Part shown: in pieces, positions 49,044 to 58,255 of the stretch
Layout: each line of letters opens with the position of its first letter
Numbering within the stretch: position 1 is the first letter of the stretch
Assembly: GCA_038532735.1 (NCBI GenBank)
Contig: JBCBAC010000005.1
Coordinates: 124,001 to 188,000, forward strand
Origin: JAHTBL01 sp038532735
Lineage (GTDB): Bacteria > Pseudomonadota > Alphaproteobacteria > Rhodobacterales > Rhodobacteraceae
Reading direction: 5' to 3'
DNA: 64,000 nucleotides
Position numbers and translations under genes: made by a program
Notes under the pieces: generated by a model
The model's input: the letters and a program-made list of their open reading frames with translations, nothing else
Databases searched by the model: none
Told to the model about the DNA's origin: nothing

Positions 49044-50801
49044 ATGACACCAAGCGCTTTTCTGGGCGTCGAGGCATCGCTGACAGGCCGCCGCTGGGTG
49101 GGCCTCGACGCCACCGCCGACCGTCTGAGCGAAGCGATGATGCAAGCCACAGACCTGCCGCGCGCCTTGTGCAACGTGCTGGTCCGGCGCGGTGTGGGGG
49201 CAGAGGACGCCGCGCAATTTCTGGAACCGCAATTGCGGGATTTGCTGCCCGACCCCCGCTCCCTGCGGGATATGGAGGCCGCGGCAGCGCGCTTTGTGCA
49301 GGCGGTTCAAGGCGGCCAGAAGATCGCGGTTTTCGCCGATTATGACGTGGATGGCGGATCGTCCGCCGCGCTGCTTTTGTGTTGGTTGCGGGAGCTTGGG
49401 CATAGCGCGACACTTTATGTGCCCGACCGGATTGATGAGGGCTATGGCCCTAACGATGCCGCCATGGCAGAGCTTGCGGCGACCCATGATCTGATCATCT
49501 GCGTGGATTGCGGAACGCTGTCGCACGGCCCGATTGCTGCTGCCCAAGGGGCGGATGTGGTCGTACTGGACCACCATTTGGGCGGGGAGACCCTGCCGCC
49601 AGCGCTGGCCGTCGTAAACCCGAATAGACAGGATGAAAGCGGTGATTTGGCGCATCTTTGTGCTGCAGGTGTCGTCTTCCTGATGCTGGTTGAGGCGAAC
49701 CGCCAGATGCGCGAAAGCGGTGCGCAAACGCCTGATTTGATGAGCCTGCTGGATCTGGTCGCCCTTGCCACGGTGGCAGATGTCGCGCCCTTGATCGGTG
49801 TGAACCGCGCCTTGGTGCGCCAAGGGCTCAAGATCATGGCCCGCCGTCAGCGCCCGGGCCTTGTCGCTTTGGGCGACGTGGCGCGGATGGATGCGGCCCC
49901 CAACTCCTACCATCTGGGCTTCATGCTGGGCCCGCGCGTTAATGCGGGCGGGCGGATCGGCAAAGCCGATCTGGGGGCCCGACTTTTGGCAACGGCGGAC
50001 CCGCATGAAGCCGCCGCGATGGCCGAGCGGCTGGATTTGTTGAACACTGAACGCCGCGATATCGAAAACGCAGTCCGCGCTGCCGCGATGGAGCAGGCCG
50101 AGGCCCGCGGGCTGGACGCACCGCTTGTTTGGGCCGCAGCAGATGGCTGGCATCCGGGCGTCGTGGGAATCGTTGCCTCCCGCTTGAAAGAGGCAACCAA
50201 CCGCCCGGCAATTGTGATCGGGTTTGACGGGGATGCCGGCAAAGGATCAGGCCGCTCCATCAGCGGTGTCGATCTGGGCGCAAGCATCCAGCGGCTGGCC
50301 GAAGAAGGCCTATTGGAAAAGGGCGGCGGTCATAAGATGGCCGCCGGTCTGTCGCTGACCCGCGCCCAGCTTGAACCCGCCATGGCCCGCCTGTCAGAAC
50401 TATTGGCCAAGCAAGGCGCTGGCGAGGCAGGACCAAAGGACTTGCGGTTGGACGGTATGCTGATGCCCGGCGGAGCTAACATCGAGCTTGTGGAACAGAT
50501 TGAAAAGGCTGGACCTTTTGGCGCTGGCGCCCCTGCCCCGCGCTTTGCTTTTGCCGATGTTCAGGTACTGTTCGCCAAGCCCGTGGGCGAGAGCCACCTC
50601 AAGCTGAGCTTTGGCGATGGCCTTGGTGCCAAGCTGGAGGCGATTGCCTTTGGCGCGTTTGACAGCGCCCTTGGACCCACCTTGTCGAGCCTCGATAAAG
50701 GCGCGCGTGTGCATCTGGCAGGTCGGCTGGAGATCAACACATGGGGTGGGCGCCAGTCGGTGCAACTGCGTCTCGAGGATGCTGCTCTAGCACATCCATA
50801 A
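49044..50801 (+). CDS. recJ: single-stranded-DNA-specific exonuclease RecJ
   Basis: 5'-3' exonuclease of recombination and mismatch repair, 585 residues. DHH-family motifs are present: FADYDVDGGSSAALLL (about 95-110), VVLDHHLGGETLP (about 172-184) and the DHHA1 segment with GGGHKMAAGLSL near 430. An OB-fold-like C-terminus follows (VQVLFAKPVGESHLKLSF). Starts four bases after glpX. Confidence 0.95.
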   Translation: MTPSAFLGVEASLTGRRWVGLDATADRLSEAMMQATDLPRALCNVLVRRGVGAEDAAQFLEPQLRDLLPDPRSLRDMEAAAARFVQAVQGGQKIAVFADYDVDGGSSAALLLCWLRELGHSATLYVPDRIDEGYGPNDAAMAELAATHDLIICVDCGTLSHGPIAAAQGADVVVLDHHLGGETLPPALAVVNPNRQDESGDLAHLCAAGVVFLMLVEANRQMRESGAQTPDLMSLLDLVALATVADVAPLIGVNRALVRQGLKIMARRQRPGLVALGDVARMDAAPNSYHLGFMLGPRVNAGGRIGKADLGARLLATADPHEAAAMAERLDLLNTERRDIENAVRAAAMEQAEARGLDAPLVWAAADGWHPGVVGIVASRLKEATNRPAIVIGFDGDAGKGSGRSISGVDLGASIQRLAEEGLLEKGGGHKMAAGLSLTRAQLEPAMARLSELLAKQGAGEAGPKDLRLDGMLMPGGANIELVEQIEKAGPFGAGAPAPRFAFADVQVLFAKPVGESHLKLSFGDGLGAKLEAIAFGAFDSALGPTLSSLDKGARVHLAGRLEINTWGGRQSVQLRLEDAALAHP

Positions 50802-50873
50802 ATCGTCACGTTTGGTGCAAAAACCCTCTTGCCACCGACCGGCACTTTGCCTAGATAACGGCGCACTGAGAGT

Positions 50874-50948
50874 GGCCCGTTCGTCTATCGGTTAGGACGC
50901 CAGGTTTTCAACCTGGAAAGAGGGGTTCGATTCCCCTACGGGCTGCCA
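50874..50948 (+). tRNA. tRNA-Glu (anticodon TTC)
   Basis: A full cloverleaf: acceptor GGCCCGT with ACGGGCT, anticodon stem CCAGG/CCTGG around TTTTCAA (TTC), T arm GGGGTTCGATTCCCC, discriminator G and encoded CCA at 50946-50948. Convergent with cueR. Confidence 0.97.
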
Positions 50949-50955
50949 TTTTCCT

Positions 50956-51348
50956 TCAGACAGTTGCATCGCCCAATGATTTAAGGATCGGACAATCCGG
51001 TCTTTCGTCACCCGCGCAGGCTGTCACCAAGCGCGCAAGCGTGTCGCGCATCTCTTCCAGATCAGCGATCTTGGCCTCGATATTACGCAGATGTGCGTGG
51101 GCCAGCGTGCGGACGTCAGCACTGGCGCGGTCTTGATCCTCCCACAGTGCGAGAAGCGTGCGGCAGTTTTCAATCGTAAAGCCAAGGGCCCGCGCGCGGC
51201 CAAGAAAGGCTAGCTTGTGCATGTCGCTGTCGCGAAAGACCCGGTAGCCATTGGTATCGCGAGGCGGTGAAATCAGGCCAATCTCTTCATAATAGCGGAT
51301 CGTTTTGGGCGGCATGCCCGCCCGCTTTGCCACATCCGAGATGTTCAT
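50956..51348 (-). CDS. cueR: copper-responsive MerR-family regulator CueR
   Basis: Activates copper export genes when it binds Cu(I). The 130 residues have the MerR winged helix at the N-terminus (DVAKRAGMPPKTIRYYEEIG), a dimerisation coiled coil (about 75-108), and CAGDERPDC at the C-terminus, the C-x7-C ligand pair that separates CueR from zinc or mercury sensors. Its start overlaps the copA stop by four bases, so it is co-transcribed with its target. Confidence 0.92.
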   Translation of the reverse strand: MNISDVAKRAGMPPKTIRYYEEIGLISPPRDTNGYRVFRDSDMHKLAFLGRARALGFTIENCRTLLALWEDQDRASADVRTLAHAHLRNIEAKIADLEEMRDTLARLVTACAGDERPDCPILKSLGDATV

Positions 51349-53810
51349 GCGGGCACCTCTTCATAAGTTGGTTTATCGTCGCGCGCGCTCTGCGTGGCCT
51401 CTGCCACCCAGCGCAGCCGCAAGGCATTGCCCAGCACAAAAAGGCTCGACAAGGTCATCGCCCCGGCGGCCAGCATCGGGGACAACAAGACACCCGTCGC
51501 AGGGTAAAGCACCCCTGCCGCGACCGGAATGAGCAGGATGTTGTAACCAAAAGCCCAGCCGAGGTTCTGACGAATATTGGCCAGCGTTTTACGGCTGATT
51601 TGGAGCGCATTGACCACGCCCTCCAGCGCGCCGGAGGTCAGCACAACATCTGCAGCCTCAATCGCGATATCTGTACCAGTGCCGATGGCGATCCCGACAT
51701 CGGCCGTGGCCAAAGCAGGCGCGTCATTGATCCCGTCGCCCACGAACGCAATCGGACCATCCTCTTGCAAGCGCTTGATCGCATCCGCTTTTTGATCAGG
51801 CAAAACTTCAGCCAAGACAGTCGTGATGCCAAGCTCTGCCGCAATCGCATCGGCGACCGATTGGGCGTCACCTGTAATCATCGCAACCTGCACGCCTTGT
51901 GCTTTCAGCGCTGCAATGGCCTGTGCGGCCCCTGGCTTGATCGGGTCAGAGATGAAAACGGCGCCCGCGAATGTGCCGTCCACAGCGACAAAGACGGGTG
52001 TTTTTCCGGGGATCGTCGCATCGGCTGGAACGCTGACGCCCTCTTGGGCCATCAGGCGTGCAGCCCCGATCAAGACGACTTGGTTGTTAAAACGCGCCGA
52101 TAAGCCGTAGCCCGGCAGAACCTCGACCTGTTCGACCTTAGTGGGGGTCACGCCTGCGGCCTCCGCATGGGACAGGATTGCCTGCGCGATGGGGTGTTCG
52201 GAATGCGCCTCTGCCGTGGCGAGCATGCTGAGGATTGTCGATTGGTCCATGCCGGGGGCCAGAATGACATCGCTGACCACGGGCCGCCCTTCGGTGAGCG
52301 TGCCAGTCTTGTCGAACGCGACCGTGCGCACCGATTGCAGACTTTGCAACGCATCGCCTTTGCGGAAAAGCACGCCGAGTTCCGCGGCGCGCCCGGTGCC
52401 CACCATGATCGAGGTCGGCGTCGCGAGCCCCATGGCGCAAGGACATGCGATGATCAGAACCGAAACGCCCGCGACCAAGGCAAAGCCCAGCGCCGGGTCC
52501 GGCCCAAAGAGGACCCACGCGAAGACCGTCAGTGTCGCAAACGCCATAACCGCAGGGACGAACCAAAGCGTGACGCGATTAACCAAATCCTGGATCGGCA
52601 ATCGCGCGGCTTGGGCGTCGTTGACCATACGGATGATCTGGGCGAGGACGGTCGCCTCCCCCACCGCTGTGGCGCGCATATCAAGCGAACCCGCGCCGTT
52701 GATCGTGCCGCCAGTGACCGTGTCGCCCACGTCTTTCGCGGCGGCCAAAGGCTCCCCCGTGATCATCGCCTCGTTCACAAAGCTCTGCCCGGATTGAACG
52801 ACGCCGTCTGTCGGGATCGTCTCGCCAGGGCGGACGCGCAGTAGGTCGCCCGGGTTCAGATCAGTGACGGGGCGTTCTATCAGTGCGTCGTTCTCCAGCA
52901 CCATTGCCGTTTTCGGGCGAAGCGTCAGCAATTTGCGTATGGCGGCACCGGTGCGACCCTTGGCATGCGCTTCAAGCGTGCGGCCCATAAGAATCAGGGT
53001 GACGATGACGGCGGCGGCCTCAAAATAAACGGCTCGCGCACCGGGAGGCAGCAGGCCGGGGGCAAAAAGCGAGACGGTCGAAAAGCCCCACGCGGCGGAG
53101 GTGCCAAGCGCAACAAGCGCGTTCATATCGGGCGCGCGGCGCAGCAAAGCGGGCACGCCAAGCCGGAAAAACCGCGCGCCGGGCCAGAACAGGACAAGGC
53201 TGGTCAGCGCAAACTGGAGCGTCCAGCTGGTTTGAACGCCAATCGTGGTGTGGATCCAGTGGTGAAAGGCCGGGAAAAGATGCCCGCCCATCTCTAGGAT
53301 AAAGACCGGCAGGGTGAGGAGTGCGGCGACAATCGTCATCCGGCGTAGCTCGACGCTGTCGTCTTGTGGCGCTTGCGGCGTATCGCTTTGCGGGATTTCA
53401 GCGGGGTATCCCGCAGTATCAAGCACCTCGGCCAGATCTTGTGCCGTCATGCTGTCCGCGATGACCGTGGCGCGCGCTGTTTTGGAGGCGAGATTGACCT
53501 GCGCAGTCGTAACGTTGGGGCACGCGGAAAGCGCTCTTTCGATGCGGGCCGCGCAGGCCCCGCAATTCATGCCCGCAATTGTGAAGTCATGGGTTTCGAG
53601 CCGCGCAGGTGTGCCTGCGGCCTCCAACGCATCCAGAATTTGTGCAAGCGCCCCGGCCTCGTCGCGATACAGAACGGTCAGCACCCCCGTTGCAAGGTTC
53701 ACCTGCGCGCTTTGCACCGGGTCAAGCTTTCCCAAAGCCGCTTCGGCGCGCGCAGAGCATGCGCCGCAATGCAGATTGTCGAGCGGGATGGTTCGGGTTT
53801 GAGGCGTCAT
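51345..53810 (-). CDS. copA: copper-translocating P-type ATPase CopA
   Basis: Exports Cu(I) across the inner membrane. The 821 residues contain two heavy-metal-binding domains, each with C-x-x-C (LHCGACSARAEAAL near 14 and GMNCGACAARIERAL near 80). Eight membrane helices carry the CPC motif in VLIIACPCAMGLATP. The phosphorylation loop DKTGTLTEG and the hinge VGDGINDAPALATADVGIAI follow. All catalytic motifs are intact. The CueR-type promoter at 53838-53868 precedes it. Confidence 0.96.
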   Translation of the reverse strand: MTPQTRTIPLDNLHCGACSARAEAALGKLDPVQSAQVNLATGVLTVLYRDEAGALAQILDALEAAGTPARLETHDFTIAGMNCGACAARIERALSACPNVTTAQVNLASKTARATVIADSMTAQDLAEVLDTAGYPAEIPQSDTPQAPQDDSVELRRMTIVAALLTLPVFILEMGGHLFPAFHHWIHTTIGVQTSWTLQFALTSLVLFWPGARFFRLGVPALLRRAPDMNALVALGTSAAWGFSTVSLFAPGLLPPGARAVYFEAAAVIVTLILMGRTLEAHAKGRTGAAIRKLLTLRPKTAMVLENDALIERPVTDLNPGDLLRVRPGETIPTDGVVQSGQSFVNEAMITGEPLAAAKDVGDTVTGGTINGAGSLDMRATAVGEATVLAQIIRMVNDAQAARLPIQDLVNRVTLWFVPAVMAFATLTVFAWVLFGPDPALGFALVAGVSVLIIACPCAMGLATPTSIMVGTGRAAELGVLFRKGDALQSLQSVRTVAFDKTGTLTEGRPVVSDVILAPGMDQSTILSMLATAEAHSEHPIAQAILSHAEAAGVTPTKVEQVEVLPGYGLSARFNNQVVLIGAARLMAQEGVSVPADATIPGKTPVFVAVDGTFAGAVFISDPIKPGAAQAIAALKAQGVQVAMITGDAQSVADAIAAELGITTVLAEVLPDQKADAIKRLQEDGPIAFVGDGINDAPALATADVGIAIGTGTDIAIEAADVVLTSGALEGVVNALQISRKTLANIRQNLGWAFGYNILLIPVAAGVLYPATGVLLSPMLAAGAMTLSSLFVLGNALRLRWVAEATQSARDDKPTYEEVPA

Positions 53811-53837
53811 ATGTCAGATCTTTCAGCAGATACTGAC

Positions 53838-53868
53838 TGTATAAGGCTTCCAGTGACTGGAAGGTCAA
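53838..53868 (-). promoter_or_regulatory. CueR-type promoter of copA
   Basis: On the minus strand TTGACC (53863-53868) and TATACA (53838-53843) are separated by 19 bases, the over-long spacer typical of MerR-family activation. The spacer holds the perfect dyad CTTCCAG-TCA-CTGGAAG (53847-53863), which fits known CueR operators. It lies about 30 bases ahead of the copA start. Confidence 0.88.
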
Positions 53869-53907
53869 GGACCCATCCAACTCGTTTTTCTCACGGTGCT
53901 TCGGTCA

Positions 53908-54918
53908 TCACGCGGATTTCAAGGCGTTATCCTCCCCTTCCCGGAGGGCGGGATCATAGAAGGTGTGGCAAGCCCGCCCGGCCCGTTTGGAGGCATAGAG
54001 CGCGACATCGGCATCATCCATCAACACCGCTGCTTGCGGATCCTGATAGTCGGTGCTGATCGCACTGCCAGCACTCGCTGAAATGCGGCAGTCTTGGCCG
54101 TTGAAGGGGATCGGCTTTTCCAGTTCGGCAATCAGGCCTTGAGCGATACTCGCGACGCGGGTGCGATCCGTCAGGCCGTGGAGCAGCAAGACGAACTCGT
54201 CGCCGCCAACCCGTGCAATCGTGTCACCAGCCCGCGTCGCGCCGATCAAAGCGCGCGCGACTTTTTGAAGAACGTGATCGCCGGCCGCGTGGCCCATCGT
54301 GTCGTTGACCGCCTTGAAATAATCCAGATCAAGGTTCATCAGCGTAAAGGGCGTCTGATGATCCAGCATGCGGTCCAACACATGGTCCATCGCGCGGCGG
54401 TTCTTCAGACCGGTGAGCGTGTCGGTAAAGGCCTGCTCCTCCGCCGCGATTTTGGCGCCTTGAAGACGCAGGTTCAAATCGCGCGATTCCTCCATCACGG
54501 CGGATTTGGCTTCAACGAGATAGAGCATCTCGACCGTCAGGTCGGTGGGGGCAAAATCGGCATTCGTCAGGCCGAAACGACCCACAGCGTCGATCACCGA
54601 GATGCCGAATGACAGGTTCACGATGACACCCTCGTCCGAGGGTTGCGGCACCAGCACACCTTTGAAACTGGTCTGATCATCGTTGCGAAACTTCAGATGC
54701 AAGGGACGGCCTGTCAGGCTCAGCAACCCCGCCATCGACGGGGTGCAGCGCGGGCGGCGGATATCAAAAACCTCAAGAAATCGCTTTCCGATCAGATCGT
54801 CGGGCAGCAGTTTTCCTAAAGTGGGGCCTGCATGGGTGATATGGCCCGTGGGACCAATCAACAGATGCATGGGCATCATCGTATCGAGAAACCGATTCAG
54901 ATCCTCTGGCGTGTTCAT
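53908..54918 (-). CDS. diguanylate cyclase with HNOBA-like sensor domain
   Basis: A 336-residue signalling protein. The N-terminus (about 10-130; PMHLLIGPTGHITHAGPTLG, FLEVFDIRRPRC) resembles the H-NOX-associated PAS-like HNOBA domain; a short coiled coil (about 135-165) leads to a GGDEF domain (about 168-330). The active site VGGDEF and the inhibitory RxxD site (RAGD five residues earlier) are intact, so it should make c-di-GMP with product feedback. Soluble. Its start overlaps the stop of the H-NOX-like gene by four bases. Confidence 0.9.
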   Translation of the reverse strand: MNTPEDLNRFLDTMMPMHLLIGPTGHITHAGPTLGKLLPDDLIGKRFLEVFDIRRPRCTPSMAGLLSLTGRPLHLKFRNDDQTSFKGVLVPQPSDEGVIVNLSFGISVIDAVGRFGLTNADFAPTDLTVEMLYLVEAKSAVMEESRDLNLRLQGAKIAAEEQAFTDTLTGLKNRRAMDHVLDRMLDHQTPFTLMNLDLDYFKAVNDTMGHAAGDHVLQKVARALIGATRAGDTIARVGGDEFVLLLHGLTDRTRVASIAQGLIAELEKPIPFNGQDCRISASAGSAISTDYQDPQAAVLMDDADVALYASKRAGRACHTFYDPALREGEDNALKSA

Positions 54919-55511
54919 GCCGCACCTGCGGGGGCCGTCACCAGCTCAAAACTGCGCCCTTGGGCGAAAGCCGCCTCCACCACGTCGATGGACAGGCTTT
55001 CGACTGTGCCGCTTGTGCTTTGATGTTCCAGCAGCACGAGGGCACCGTAATCGTCGGCCATCGCCCTTAATACGCCCAGCAGGACGTAGCCGAATCCCCG
55101 CACAGATCCGTGGCATTCAAGGGAGAAACGGCTAGGCGTGTGATCGCGCAGAACAAGGCGCGGCAGCCCAAGATCAGGCACCGCAAGACGCGCGCGGTCA
55201 GGCAAATCATCGAGCGAGTGAATGAAATCAATGAAATCAGCACCGCTGAAGCGCAAAAGACGGCGCACAGCGCCTTGGGTCGGGTGAGAGACAAGATACG
55301 TGCCAAGATCCTCAAGCAGTTCATTGCGCGACTTACCCAACAGGCCCACCGCCGCGTCCATCACCGCATCGGTCAGCGCACTTTCATATTGCAACATCGC
55401 CTCAAACGCCGTGAACCCAAGGTCGGCGCGGCGGGTAATATCCTCCCACGCGGCGTCGCCATAGGTATCAAGAACGAAACACTGGATCGCCCTGTTCACC
55501 AAACCATGCAT
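54915..55511 (-). CDS. H-NOX-like (heme NO-binding domain) protein lacking the proximal histidine
   Basis: A 198-residue protein of H-NOX size that starts MHGLVNRAIQCFVLDTYGDA, as family members do. In canonical proteins the heme ligand is His in the L-D-x-L-H motif; here the same place reads SLDDLPDRARLAVPDL, so it is Pro104. The Y-x-S-x-R heme-propionate motif reads HGSVR (134-138), keeping Ser and Arg but not Tyr. Heme binding is therefore doubtful; His98 in FIHS is the nearest alternative. The ATG at 55509-55511 is favoured because AGGAG sits eight bases upstream. Coupled to the diguanylate cyclase. Confidence 0.85.
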   Translation of the reverse strand: MHGLVNRAIQCFVLDTYGDAAWEDITRRADLGFTAFEAMLQYESALTDAVMDAAVGLLGKSRNELLEDLGTYLVSHPTQGAVRRLLRFSGADFIDFIHSLDDLPDRARLAVPDLGLPRLVLRDHTPSRFSLECHGSVRGFGYVLLGVLRAMADDYGALVLLEHQSTSGTVESLSIDVVEAAFAQGRSFELVTAPAGAA

Positions 55512-55571
55512 CACATCACTCCTTACCGCGCTGATCCTGCGCAGAGGAGAGTTAAGAAACGCTCAATGTTT

Positions 55572-57278
55572 CTAATTGAACGGATTAAATGTCATGTCGC
55601 CCACGCGGAGCGCGTTGATGTCAGCGGGCGCAATCACAAAACCTTCGTCAAGCATTTGCGCGATCAGCGCCGCGCCGGTCATGTCGACCCGCGGCTGTTG
55701 GCGCAGCAGAAAACGCGTCTCGGACAGCCAATAAACAAGCGGGCGATCCGCGAGAGTATTGAGAAAGAGCGCGTATTCCAGCCCGTCCTGCGCCGTGAGG
55801 AAATCGCCCTGCACGAGCAGACAGCGTGGCGGCACGTCCTCTGCGTCCGGAAGGCAGATGCGGCGCACCTCATCCAGCTGCCACGGGCTGAGCTGTGCGA
55901 ACGCCGCGTGGGGAAAACTCAGATCTTCCGGGCGCACAAGGATACGCTCGCGCAAAAGCGCAATGCTGGCGGCGAGGCGCGCCTCTTCCGACCCTGGATC
56001 GGTGGCAACGGCCGCCAGAGCCGTTTGCACCTGCGGATCGTCACTGTCTGACAGCGCCGCAAAAGCTGCGGCGCCCGCTTTGCCCCAGTCGCGCTCCATT
56101 TGCCGGAACGGCAATTGATCGGCGGTGATCTGGCCGCTCTCGAACCTGGCGAGCTGGGATTTGGCCGACAGGTTTTGCGGATTGACCAGCGGCGTCATGC
56201 AAAGCGCCAGCGCAGCCATCACGCCCAAGGCCAGACCGACATTGGCCCGCCTGATGCGCACCATCCAATCCGGCCCGCGCAGAACCGTCACTGCATAGGT
56301 CATTCCATAGGCCAACGTGACCGCTGCGATAAAGAACGCAGCAAAGCGCGGTGGGGTCCAGCCATAGTCAAGCACGCGGAGTGCTACGGCGTAGACGGCA
56401 AGCGCGGTTAGCACGACCAGCAAAACACATGCGAACCGTGTCACAGTGGACATCACTGGGCCTGTTACCGCGTCTTCATCTTCCCGCTCCACCGCGACGG
56501 AAATGAGAGAGATCAGACCGATCGCTGTCGCCATCATCACCAGTGCGGGCGAGAGCGTATCAAAGAGGTTCGACAACCCCCGGAACGGCAGCGCCAGCAG
56601 GAAAACCATCACGATGATCGCGAGCGGGATCAACAGCAGGCGCAATAGGCTGAGCACAAGGTAGGGCGAGATGTAATCAGACAGCTCGAAGATCACCGCC
56701 AGACCAAGGCCAAGAACGAGGCCGGTGAAGACAAAGACAAAGACCGGCTCGTCGACAAAATCCTCGATCACCGTGATGCCGACTAGGTCCAGCAGCACCC
56801 CGGACAGGGCGAGTGTGGCCCAGCAAAGACCGGCAAAGATCGACGCTGCGGTGAAATGCACGACCAACCGCCAGGAGGTGTCGAAAAGGGCCGCGTAGTC
56901 TCGCCAGCGGCCATCGCGCAGGGCGCAGATAACAAAGGGCAGCGCGAGGGAGATTAGAAGTACGGTCGCGATGATCAGATGACCGTTGCGCAAGGTGGCC
57001 TCTAGCGTCTCGAACCGCAGGCTGGCGAGTGTCACCAAAAGCGCCACCGGCACAGAGACCATGGCCCCAGCCGCAAGCGCTTTGCGGACCGCAAGCGGCC
57101 CCATCGCAGTCATCGCGCTGACGAAAAAGCTGACGCAAAGCGCCCAGAGCCCAAGGACGATCGGGTGCGCCAGATCAAGCTCTCGCAACGGATCGCTGAG
57201 CGCCCAAAGCGTCAGGCCGCCCAATCCTCCCAATCCGGCAAGGGCGCTGCGGAAGACGGGTTTGGACGGCTCGGTCAT
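55572..57278 (-). CDS. multi-pass membrane protein, DUF4153-like
   Basis: A 568-residue protein with about ten to twelve membrane helices in the first 370 residues, followed by a roughly 190-residue soluble C-terminal domain with little hydrophobicity. SDYISPYLVLSLLRLLLIPL and GLSNLFDTLSPALVMM fit the DUF4153 family; the function is unknown. The open frame goes 12 codons further, but GAGG before MTEPSKPVFR marks the start. The neighbours give no clue. Confidence 0.8.
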   Translation of the reverse strand: MTEPSKPVFRSALAGLGGLGGLTLWALSDPLRELDLAHPIVLGLWALCVSFFVSAMTAMGPLAVRKALAAGAMVSVPVALLVTLASLRFETLEATLRNGHLIIATVLLISLALPFVICALRDGRWRDYAALFDTSWRLVVHFTAASIFAGLCWATLALSGVLLDLVGITVIEDFVDEPVFVFVFTGLVLGLGLAVIFELSDYISPYLVLSLLRLLLIPLAIIVMVFLLALPFRGLSNLFDTLSPALVMMATAIGLISLISVAVEREDEDAVTGPVMSTVTRFACVLLVVLTALAVYAVALRVLDYGWTPPRFAAFFIAAVTLAYGMTYAVTVLRGPDWMVRIRRANVGLALGVMAALALCMTPLVNPQNLSAKSQLARFESGQITADQLPFRQMERDWGKAGAAAFAALSDSDDPQVQTALAAVATDPGSEEARLAASIALLRERILVRPEDLSFPHAAFAQLSPWQLDEVRRICLPDAEDVPPRCLLVQGDFLTAQDGLEYALFLNTLADRPLVYWLSETRFLLRQQPRVDMTGAALIAQMLDEGFVIAPADINALRVGDMTFNPFN

Positions 57279-57374
57279 GGAGGCCTCATTGGACAAGCTG
57301 CTCTTGCGGGTCAACGTAACCTCGGGCGTTTGGCGATGCCAGAGCCAAGGCGATTTGGCCGCAGTCGAGCCCGA

Positions 57375-57836
57375 TCATGTGGGCAGCGCGGTGGTGTCCT
57401 TGATGTCATCCATCACAAAGCTGGCGGAGATTTCGGCCACAGGCACACGCGCGATGAGGCGCTGATAGAAGCGGTCGTAATCGGCGACACTGCCCACCCG
57501 CACGCGCAGCACATAGTCCAGATCACCGCTCATCCGGTGGGCGCCGATAATCTCTGGCAGGGCTTTCACCGCAGCCTCGAACTGCGCCAGCCATTCGGGA
57601 GCGTGAGAGGCCGTGCGGATCATCACGAAGACCGACAGCCCCAGGCCCAAAGCCTCGGGGTCCACCAAAGCAACGCGCGCCTTGAGGATGCATGCCTCCT
57701 CCATCTGCTTAACGCGCCGCCAACAGGCGTTGCGCGAAAGCGCCACGGCATCGGACAGCGCATCCATGCTGATGATGGCATCCCGTTGCAGGACGGTCAG
57801 AATACGGCGGTCTGTTTGATCGATCATATAATCCAT
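57375..57836 (-). CDS. Lrp/AsnC-family transcriptional regulator
   Basis: A 153-residue feast/famine regulator. The N-terminal helix-turn-helix (about 5-55; RRILTVLQRDAIISMDALSD and LSRNACWRRVKQMEE) is followed by the RAM ligand domain (about 65-145; HRMSGDLDYVLRVRVGSVAD). The ligand is unknown, probably an amino acid. Divergent from the small gene at 57942, a possible target. Confidence 0.9.
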   Translation of the reverse strand: MDYMIDQTDRRILTVLQRDAIISMDALSDAVALSRNACWRRVKQMEEACILKARVALVDPEALGLGLSVFVMIRTASHAPEWLAQFEAAVKALPEIIGAHRMSGDLDYVLRVRVGSVADYDRFYQRLIARVPVAEISASFVMDDIKDTTALPT

Positions 57837-57941
57837 ACTTAGGATGATATCCTAATATTATGGAAAAACCCAGTATCATTGGGATCTATGATCATCAACC
57901 TTGTGACAGTCTTTGCGCGACCGTCAATCAGGAGGGGACCG

Positions 57942-58184
57942 ATGTCCACGACCCAGACCAACCCAACGCGCACCAGCTTTCTTGCGTCATTCAAAGCGCA
58001 CCCAGCCAGTGTCGGGGAAAACTATTTCAGCCATATGCTGTTCGCTGCGCGCTTCGCGGGCCGACTTTTCGCCCTCGCGGTCGCGGCTTTGATCCACGCG
58101 ATTGTCCCTGCTTGGTTTGAGACGACTGCGAGCGATCAGATCACTGCAATGGCGGCTGAGATGGTCGCCCGAAAGGCAGGCTAG
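57942..58184 (+). CDS. small membrane-associated protein, DUF6356-like
   Basis: An 80-residue protein: polar N-terminus, then HPASVGENYFSHMLFAARFA and a hydrophobic helix (about 45-63, LFALAVAALIHAIVPAWF). It resembles the short DUF6356 family (capsule-biosynthesis-like HPxSVGExYxxH motif); the function is unknown. AGGAGGGG before the ATG is a strong ribosome site and settles the start over longer options. Divergent from the Lrp gene. Confidence 0.78.
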   Translation: MSTTQTNPTRTSFLASFKAHPASVGENYFSHMLFAARFAGRLFALAVAALIHAIVPAWFETTASDQITAMAAEMVARKAG

Positions 58185-58211
58185 ACCTGCGGCTCAGTTG
58201 ACATCGTACAA

Positions 58212-58241
58212 TTGAACTATTATTCTAGAAATATAGTTTAA
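58212..58241. promoter_or_regulatory. candidate ArsR-type operator
   Basis: TTGAACTAT (58212-58220) and ATAGTTTAA (58233-58241) form a 9-base inverted repeat with one mismatch and a 12-base AT-rich spacer, 14 bases before the arsR start. Size and position fit an ArsR/SmtB operator controlling the arsR-permease pair. Confidence 0.6.
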
Positions 58242-58255
58242 TAAGGACTTACGCC

